This document shows positions 58,561 to 64,000 of a DNA stretch of 64,000 nucleotides, piece by piece (within the stretch, counting starts at the first letter, position 1; the number at the start of each line of letters is the position of its first letter). The position numbers and the translations under genes were made by a program. The stretch is taken from assembly GCF_029626025.1 (NCBI RefSeq), contig NZ_JARUBF010000001.1, positions 1,054,001-1,118,000 of the forward strand, in the 5' to 3' direction. The notes under the pieces were generated by a model. The model ran no database searches. It saw only the letters and a list, made by a program, of their open reading frames with translations, and was not told where the DNA came from. Source of the stretch: Solwaraspora sp. WMMD406. GTDB lineage: Bacteria; Actinomycetota; Actinomycetes; Mycobacteriales; Micromonosporaceae.

Positions 58561-60360
58561 TCAACCGCTCGGCTCGGGTTCGGTACGGGTGTCCGTCGCG
58601 TCCCGGCCGCCGACCGCCGACGATGGTCGGTAGATGTGGAATCCGGGCGGTGCCAACTCGTCGTCACCGGTGTCATCCTGCCTGCCGCCGCCGGTGTCGC
58701 CGCTGTCGGTCACCGCCGGTTCAGGTCCGGTCCCGGCTGGTCCGGTGCCGGTCGGTCCGGTCTCGGTGGATACGGCTGGTCCGGTAGCCGGCTGCCCGGT
58801 TCCGGTCGTCGGGGACCGGCGCGGTCGGGGCCGGGCCGGGAAGATCGACCGGCCGCGGGGCGTCGCGCCGCCCGGCGTCCCGCCGGTGGTCGGCCCAGGG
58901 GCGGCCGGGGGGTCGGTCTCGCCGGGTGGTACCGGACGATCCGCCGCCCGGTCGACGTCCGGCGGGGCTTCCGCCGCGGGCTCGTCGGTCTCGGCGGACG
59001 GCCGGCCGTTGAGCCGCTCCTTGCGCTGCCGGCCGGACACGACGACCGCTCGGGTCGCCGCCAGGACCGCGAAGCCGGCGGCGGCCGCGACCCCGATCCG
59101 ACCGTCGAGCGGGATCAGACCGACCGCGCCGCCCGCGACGAAGGCCAGCATCAGGATGGTCTCCGAGTGGGCGAAGGCGCTGGCCCGCAGCCGTTCCCGG
59201 ATCCGCTCCTGGATGGTCGCGTCCACCGCGAGTTTGGCGATCCCGCTGATGATCGCGGTGACGAAACAGAACAGCACGACCAGCGGCAGCGAGAACCGCA
59301 CCGTGGCCAGTACCCCGACGCCGGCCACGATCACCAGCCCACTGGACTGCAACGCGAGCGGGCGGTGGATCCGCATCCGGGCACCGATCGCGGTCGCGGT
59401 GAAGCTACCCGCCGCCAGGGCCGCCCCGACCAGACCCAACGCCCCTTCGTCGCCGAGGTCCCGGCCGAACACGACAGTGGTCAGATCACCGGCCTTGATC
59501 GCGAAGGCGAGGTAGAGCAGCAGGAACCCGTACAGGCAGCGCAGGGTGCAGCTGCCGACCAGGGTGGCGATCACCAGCCGGCCGGAGAGGATCCGCTGCC
59601 GGTCCGGGCGGCGACCGAAGCGGAACCACGCGAACGCGCGTGGCACCCGCTCCGGCGGCTCCGAGTCGGCCCGGGGCGGCAGCCGTAGCGCGATCACCAT
59701 CCCGATCAGGAAGATGACCGAGGCGACGCGCAGCGGCCACTGCGGACCGAACCAGAACGCGGCCAGGCCGAGTGGGGCGACGACCGCGCCGGCGATCGTG
59801 CCGTAGACGCTGGCCCGTGCGCCGGCCTGGGACAGGCCCAGCCCGGCCGGCAGCAGCCGGGGTACGGCGGCCGACCGGCCGACCCCGTACGCGCGGGACA
59901 GGGCGAGCACGCCGAACGCGGCCGGGTAGAGCCCGAATCCGTTCAGGTGGTCGGCGATCAGCCAGGCCAGGAACGCCCGGCCGAGCATCGTCGTCGCCAG
60001 CGCGTACCGCCGGCCGTGCCGGAAATGGTCGAGGACCGGACCGACCACCGGTGCCAGCAGCGCGAACGGCACCATCGTCACGAGCAGGTACAGCGCGACG
60101 CTGCTGCGTGCCTCGCCGAGCGGGGCGCTGAAGAAGATCGTGCCGGCCAGGCCGATCGTTATCAGCGTGTCACCGGCGCACGACGCAGCGTGTAGATCGA
60201 ACAGTCGGGTCATGCCCGGTTCGCCGCCGGCCCCGCGTTGCCGCACCTTCAGCACTGTGCGCCCGGCCCAGCGACCGCTGTACGTGGTGCCGCGCAGCAC
60301 CGCCCGGGACCCGCGAAGGGCGGCCCCCGTGGTGCGGCCGAGGGTGCGAAGCAGCGGCAT
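58561..60360 (-). CDS. MFS-type membrane protein with long proline/threonine-rich tail
   Basis: A 599-residue protein. Residues about 60-460 hold 10-12 hydrophobic helices of an MFS transporter: AGDTLITIGLAGTIFFSAPL (TM1) and PVVGPVLDHFRHGRRYALAT, an MFS motif A-like loop. The last 140 residues are a low-complexity, probably cytoplasmic tail with TGPTGTGPAGTGP repeats. Such MFS genes are often found upstream of mqnB in actinomycetes; a role in exporting or importing a futalosine-pathway metabolite or purine is possible but not shown. Start ATG 60360, after GGGGG; ATG 60378 in frame is an alternative. Confidence 0.85.
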   Translation of the reverse strand: MPLLRTLGRTTGAALRGSRAVLRGTTYSGRWAGRTVLKVRQRGAGGEPGMTRLFDLHAASCAGDTLITIGLAGTIFFSAPLGEARSSVALYLLVTMVPFALLAPVVGPVLDHFRHGRRYALATTMLGRAFLAWLIADHLNGFGLYPAAFGVLALSRAYGVGRSAAVPRLLPAGLGLSQAGARASVYGTIAGAVVAPLGLAAFWFGPQWPLRVASVIFLIGMVIALRLPPRADSEPPERVPRAFAWFRFGRRPDRQRILSGRLVIATLVGSCTLRCLYGFLLLYLAFAIKAGDLTTVVFGRDLGDEGALGLVGAALAAGSFTATAIGARMRIHRPLALQSSGLVIVAGVGVLATVRFSLPLVVLFCFVTAIISGIAKLAVDATIQERIRERLRASAFAHSETILMLAFVAGGAVGLIPLDGRIGVAAAAGFAVLAATRAVVVSGRQRKERLNGRPSAETDEPAAEAPPDVDRAADRPVPPGETDPPAAPGPTTGGTPGGATPRGRSIFPARPRPRRSPTTGTGQPATGPAVSTETGPTGTGPAGTGPEPAVTDSGDTGGGRQDDTGDDELAPPGFHIYRPSSAVGGRDATDTRTEPEPSG

Positions 60361-60464
60361 GCCCCCATACTCACCCATCCGGTGCGGTCTCGTCTCGAGC
60401 TGTCGTGGAAATGCTGTCGGGGAGTGCCTGTCGCCGGCCGGGACCGATAGGCAACAATGGGACG

Positions 60465-61256
60465 GTGACCAGGAGCACGGCTCGCGCTTTCCGCCTCGAC
60501 ATGGTGTGTGCCAAGGCCGTCGAGGTGGCTCATGCGGCACTTGTCGAGGTGGTGGAACCGGCTGAGGTCGGCGACCACCTGCAGGCCGTCGCCGAAGGCG
60601 AGCGGCTGGTCACCCACCTTTTCGACTGCCAGCTCGCGGGCTACCGGGGGTGGCGCTGGGCGGTGACCGTCACCCGGGTCGCGCGCAGCCGGCAGGTCAC
60701 CGTCTGCGAAACGGTGCTGCTGCCCGGCCCGGACGCGCTGCTCGCTCCGGGGTGGCTGCCCTGGCAGGACCGGCTGCAGCCGGGCGACCTGGGCGTCGGT
60801 GACCTGCTGCCCACGTCCTTCGACGACGACCGGCTCGCACCTGGTTACCTGCAGTCCGACGATCCGGCGGTCGAGGAGGTCTCCTGGGAGCTGGGCCTGG
60901 GACGTAGCCGGGTGATGTCCCGGGACGGCCGGGCCGAGACCGCGCAGCGGTGGTACGACGGCGAACACGGACCGGAAGCCCCGATTTCGATCGCCGCGCC
61001 CACGTCGGCGCGCTGCGGATCCTGCGGCTTCTATCTGTTGCTCGCCGGATCGCTGCGTCAGGTGTTCGGCGTCTGCGGCAACGTCTACGCCCCGGACGAC
61101 GGCCGGGTGGTGAGCGTGGACCACGGGTGCGGGGCGCATTCCGAGACGTTGATCGGCGCGCCGGACACCCCGGTCGACGAACTCCCGACGATCTACGACG
61201 ACGGTGAGGTGGAGACCGTCGCGGTCGGGCCGCCCCCGGTTTCACCGGAGAGCTGA
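60465..61256 (+). CDS. DUF3027 family protein
   Basis: A 263-residue protein of the actinobacterial DUF3027 family. It begins ARAFRLDMVCAKAVEVAHAA and contains WRWAVTVTRVARSRQVTVCE (about residue 68), the LLPGPDALLAPGWLPWQDRL segment and a CxxC pair ARCGSCGFYLLL (about 187-198) with VCGNVYAPDDGRVVSVDHGC, which may bind a metal. Function is not established. GTG 60465 is the first start after the divergent promoter region shared with the MFS gene. Confidence 0.88.
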   Translation: MTRSTARAFRLDMVCAKAVEVAHAALVEVVEPAEVGDHLQAVAEGERLVTHLFDCQLAGYRGWRWAVTVTRVARSRQVTVCETVLLPGPDALLAPGWLPWQDRLQPGDLGVGDLLPTSFDDDRLAPGYLQSDDPAVEEVSWELGLGRSRVMSRDGRAETAQRWYDGEHGPEAPISIAAPTSARCGSCGFYLLLAGSLRQVFGVCGNVYAPDDGRVVSVDHGCGAHSETLIGAPDTPVDELPTIYDDGEVETVAVGPPPVSPES

Positions 61257-61265
61257 CCGGCCTGC

Positions 61266-61565
61266 TCAGCTCCGTTCCGCGCGCCGCCGACGGCGGCGGC
61301 GCGCGTCATGGTGGAGCATCACCGCCAGGCCGGGTAGGCCGAGCAGCAGCCCGGCCAGGCAGGTCCACAGCCAGTCGGTCCGGTCGTGGACGGCGAGCCA
61401 GTCGCGGGCGAGCAGGCAGACCACGCCAGCGAGCGCCCAGGCGATCATCCCGCCGACGGCGAACGGCACCATCGGGGGATCGAGTGGTGCCGGACGGGGT
61501 GCCTTCAAGGGCCGCAGCGAGCCGGCCGAGGTGTCCGGAGCGATGATCGGCGGCGAGTCGGGCAC
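61266..61565 (-). CDS. DUF2530-like small membrane protein
   Basis: A 99-residue protein with two transmembrane helices (about residues 34-54, FAVGGMIAWALAGVVCLLA, and 66-86, LWTCLAGLLLGLPGLAVMLH) and a basic RRRRRR-type C-terminus, matching the pattern of DUF2530. The N-terminus has APDTSAGSLRPLKAPRP. GTG 61565 is chosen because the upstream extension is compositionally non-coding-like. It is convergent with the DUF3027 gene, with nine bases between stops; a GAGCTGA/TCAGCTC hairpin (61250-61272) covers both ends. Confidence 0.7.
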   Translation of the reverse strand: MPDSPPIIAPDTSAGSLRPLKAPRPAPLDPPMVPFAVGGMIAWALAGVVCLLARDWLAVHDRTDWLWTCLAGLLLGLPGLAVMLHHDARRRRRRRAERS

Positions 61566-61759
61566 CTGACCAGCGTACGTCCTCGCCGATCGCGGCGGAC
61601 CGCTGGCTGGCCGCCGCCCGGCCGCTGGTCGGTCGCTGGCTGGTCGGCCGTGCTGCCCCAGCATTGATGTCGTGGGTCGTAACCCTGAAGTACTTTTCTG
61701 GTAACAGTTGATCTGAGACGATGGCGCATCCATCCTTGTGATCACCTGTGAGGAACCTT

Positions 61760-63223
61760 ATGGCGACAGTGTCGGCGGAGACGGCGGGTACCGCCCCGGA
61801 CCGTGGTCCACGGAACGCGTTCGACCGGTTCTTCGAGATCACCGCCCGCGGATCGACTCCGGGCCGCGAGGTACGGGGTGGACTGGCCACCTTCTTCACG
61901 ATGGCCTACATCGTCGTACTCAACCCGCTGATCCTGGGCAGCGCGGTCGACGGCGACGGAGCCAGCCTGGCAATCCCGGCGATCGCGGCGGCCACCGCCC
62001 TGGTCGCCGGGATCATGACCGTGTTGATGGGCGTGGTCGCCCGGTTCCCGCTGGCGCTGGCCGCCGGACTGGGTGTCAACGCGCTCGTCGCCTTCGAGAT
62101 CGCGCCCCAGATGACCTGGGCCGACGCGATGGGGCTGGTGGTCATCGAAGGTGTGATCATCCTGGTGTTGGTGTTGACCGGCCTGCGTACGGCGGTCTTC
62201 CGGGCCGTACCGACGCAGTTGAAGACGGCGATCGGGGTCGGCATCGGGCTGTTCCTGGCTCTGATCGGTTTCGTCAACGCCGGATTCGTCACCGGCGGCA
62301 CCGCGTCTCCACCGCTCGGTCTCGGCGTCAACGGTCAGATCGCCACCTGGCCGGCCCTGGTTTTCGTGCTCGGCCTGCTGCTGACCCTGGTGCTGGTCGT
62401 CCGCAAGGTGCGCGGCGCGATCCTGATCGGCATCCTCGGCTCGACCGTACTGGCGATCGTGGTCGAGGCGATCGGCGGACTCGGCCCGGCCGGAGGACCC
62501 GACGGCCAGCCCGGTGGCTGGTCGCTGACCGTGCCGAGCATGCCCGATCGGGTGGTCGGCATGCCGGACCTGTCGCTGCTGGGCAACTTCAGTGTGCTGG
62601 GCGCCTGGGATTCGGCGACCTGGCTGATCGCCCTGATGTTCGTCTTCACCCTGCTGCTCACCGACTTCTTCGACACGATGGGCACGATGGTCGCCGTCGG
62701 TCAGGAAGGGAACCTGCTCGACGCCGAGGGGATGCCGCCGCGTACCAAGGAGATCTTGATCGTCGATTCGATCGCCGCCGCGGCGGGCGGTGCGGCCAGC
62801 ACGTCGAGCAACACGTCGTACATCGAAAGCGCCGCCGGTGTCGCGGAGGGTGCCCGGACCGGAGTGGCCAACCTGGTCACCGGCGCGCTGTTCCTGCTCG
62901 CCGTCTTTCTGTCTCCGCTGGTCGAGGTGGTGCCGTTCGAGGCGGCGTCGACCGCGCTGGTGGTCGTCGGCTTCCTGATGCTGACCGCCGTCCGGACCAT
63001 CGACTGGACCGACTACGAGATCGCCATTCCGGCGTTCCTGACGATCGTGTTGATGCCGTTCACCTACTCGATCTCCAACGGGATCGGTGCCGGGGTGATC
63101 ACCTTCGTGCTGATCAAGCTGGTCAAGGGCAAGGCGGCGCAGGTGCACCCGCTGCTGTACGGCGTGGCCGCGCTCTTCACCCTCTACTTCCTGCGGCATC
63201 CGCTGGAGTTGCTGATCGGTTGA
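61760..63223 (+). CDS. NCS2/AzgA-type purine permease
   Basis: A 487-residue membrane protein with 12-14 hydrophobic segments of the AzgA subfamily of nucleobase:cation symporters. Diagnostic parts are GLATFFTMAYIVVLNPLIL (TM1), AAGLGVNALVAFEIAPQM (TM3), DFFDTMGTMVAVGQEGNLLD and TSSNTSYIESAAGVAEGART, the substrate-site signature of hypoxanthine/guanine/adenine permeases. ATG 61760 is preferred, with GAGGAA about 6 bases upstream; GTG 61748 is also in frame. No purine riboswitch was recognised in the leader. Confidence 0.93.
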   Translation: MATVSAETAGTAPDRGPRNAFDRFFEITARGSTPGREVRGGLATFFTMAYIVVLNPLILGSAVDGDGASLAIPAIAAATALVAGIMTVLMGVVARFPLALAAGLGVNALVAFEIAPQMTWADAMGLVVIEGVIILVLVLTGLRTAVFRAVPTQLKTAIGVGIGLFLALIGFVNAGFVTGGTASPPLGLGVNGQIATWPALVFVLGLLLTLVLVVRKVRGAILIGILGSTVLAIVVEAIGGLGPAGGPDGQPGGWSLTVPSMPDRVVGMPDLSLLGNFSVLGAWDSATWLIALMFVFTLLLTDFFDTMGTMVAVGQEGNLLDAEGMPPRTKEILIVDSIAAAAGGAASTSSNTSYIESAAGVAEGARTGVANLVTGALFLLAVFLSPLVEVVPFEAASTALVVVGFLMLTAVRTIDWTDYEIAIPAFLTIVLMPFTYSISNGIGAGVITFVLIKLVKGKAAQVHPLLYGVAALFTLYFLRHPLELLIG

Positions 63224-63246
63224 CCGGCGCGGCGTCCGGCAGTCGC

Positions 63247-63277
63247 CACCGGCGGTACCCTCGTGGTGCCGCCGGTG
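63247..63277. terminator. Hairpin terminator after the purine permease
   Basis: CACCGGCGGTACC pairs with GGTGCCGCCGGTG (one mismatch, five-base loop), starting 23 bases after the stop. Confidence 0.75.
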
Positions 63278-63308
63278 ACCGTGGTCATATCGGCTGGGCG
63301 ATCGAGTG

Positions 63309-63331
63309 GTTCGTTAGTTAGGCTAACGAAC
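63309..63331. promoter_or_regulatory. Candidate MarR operator
   Basis: A perfect inverted repeat GTTCGTTAG-TTAGG-CTAACGAAC ends 18 bases before the MarR start. Size and location fit autoregulation. Confidence 0.75.
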
Positions 63332-63349
63332 GTGACGGAGTGGGCGGTG

Positions 63350-63781
63350 ATGGGCGAGCAGGTCACGGCGGCGCAACTGGCGACGTCCCTGCGCGATGCC
63401 ATCACCCGGCTCAACCGACGGGTCAGACAGGCTCGCCCGGTCGGCGATCTCACGGTTACCCAGCTCTCCGCGCTCACCAGTCTCGAGCTGGCCGGCGCGA
63501 TGAGCCCCCGGGAGCTGTCCGACGTCGAGCGGGTGCAGCCACCGACGATGACCAAGATCGTCGCCAAGCTTGAGGAGCGCGGACTGGTGCGGCGTACCCC
63601 GCACCCGACCGACGGCCGCCAGGTCATCCTGTCAGCCACCGCATCAGGCCGCGAGGTGATCGCCGGATTCGAGCGGATACGCGATGAATGGCTGGCCACC
63701 CGGCTCGGTGAGCTGAGTCCCGACGATCGCGACACGCTACGGCGGGCCGCCGAGATCCTCTCGGAGGTCGCCCGCGGCTGA
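63350..63781 (+). CDS. MarR family transcriptional regulator
   Basis: A 143-residue winged-helix regulator: LTVTQLSALTSLELAGAMSP (about residues 34-53), recognition helix VQPPTMTKIVAKLEERGLV, and the wing RRTPHPTDGRQVILSAT. ATG 63350 has GGAG 9 bases upstream; starting earlier would place the codons in the operator. It is followed after 75 bases by an MFS transporter gene on the same strand, the second MarR-MFS module of the window. Confidence 0.9.
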   Translation: MGEQVTAAQLATSLRDAITRLNRRVRQARPVGDLTVTQLSALTSLELAGAMSPRELSDVERVQPPTMTKIVAKLEERGLVRRTPHPTDGRQVILSATASGREVIAGFERIRDEWLATRLGELSPDDRDTLRRAAEILSEVARG

Positions 63782-63856
63782 CCGAGACGGTCGTCGCGTC
63801 CGGGTCCGCTTCGTCCCACGTGGATGACGCGTACGACCCGAGGAGGCGCACCCCGA

Positions 63857-64000
63857 GTGCGGGCGACACTGAACACCACCTTCCAGTCCCTACAGGTCCG
63901 CAACTACCGGATCTTCGCCACCGGCCAGCTGATCAAGTTGATCGGCGTGTGGATGATGTTCATCGCACAGGACTGGCTGGTCCTGCAGCTTTCGGACGAC
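63857..64000 (+). CDS. MFS transporter (3' partial)
   Basis: The first 48 codons of a membrane protein: a short amphipathic start FQSLQVRNYRIFATGQLI and then TM1 with VWMMFIAQDWLVLQL, characteristic of the enterobactin-exporter-like MFS_3 group. GTG 63857 is the likely start; AGGAGG is about 11-12 bases upstream, slightly far. The rest of the gene is beyond the window. Probably controlled by the preceding MarR protein. Confidence 0.8.
   Translation, partial: MRATLNTTFQSLQVRNYRIFATGQLIKLIGVWMMFIAQDWLVLQLSDD

Overview
The window is very GC-rich, densely coded DNA from a filamentous actinomycete, most likely Micromonosporaceae. This is an inference from base composition, codon use and gene content: a futalosine menaquinone pair, a split LigD with a Ku that has a histone-like tail, an XPB helicase paired with a Helicase_C_3 protein, DUF3027 and DUF2530 proteins, a DivIVA-domain protein, and a secreted LPMO and CBM2 protein. 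I see no rRNA or tRNA genes, no CRISPR array and no intact insertion sequence.

Layout. 0-5.5 kb: end of a fibronectin-III protein, an Hsp20, and a convergent pair of blocks with heptose-type sugar genes (GT9 heptosyltransferase-like; HldE kinase/adenylyltransferase; GT2; DUF2267). 5.5-12.7 kb: a MarR-DHA2 efflux module, NUDIX, an ArsR-like operon with a quinone-oxidoreductase-like enzyme and a glutaminyl cyclase lipoprotein, then a divergent TetR/SDR pair with three operator copies. 12.9-16.7 kb: a siderophore/B12-type ABC importer operon with a methyltransferase embedded between binding protein and permease.

16.7-34.5 kb: the most unusual part, a polymorphic-toxin locus. Three large exported proteins (FG-GAP, LamG and RHS/YD-repeat) are followed by a 3' array of exchangeable toxin cassettes. 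The 2264-residue RHS protein ends in a HINT protease domain and an EndoU-type RNase, followed by a candidate immunity gene. A second, headless cassette repeats the RHS end and HINT domain for 1.14 kb without indels and carries an RNase Sa/barnase-type toxin followed by a barstar gene. A third cassette is decayed: a 653-bp deletion, a second deletion, a frameshift and an internal stop leave a recognisable colicin D-type tRNase remnant, followed by an intact 83-residue probable immunity gene and then a LamG fragment. The variable toxin/immunity segments are visibly AT-richer than the repeated RHS/HINT blocks.

34.5-43.5 kb: MarR/DoxX/Old Yellow Enzyme, a CBM2 protein, a poorly coding stretch with a structured element, a 61-nt repeat and a GntR fragment, then a DivIVA-domain/zinc-ribbon two-gene operon and an AA10 LPMO. 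43.8-51 kb: Fic protein, AAA ATPase with an altered Walker B, Ku, LigD ligase and LigD polymerase as separate genes, XPB helicase. 51-64 kb: LacI regulator, small membrane protein, XPB-partner protein, HAD phosphatase, cold-shock protein, MqnD/MqnB and an MFS protein in one operon, DUF3027, DUF2530, a purine permease, and a MarR/MFS pair running off the right edge.
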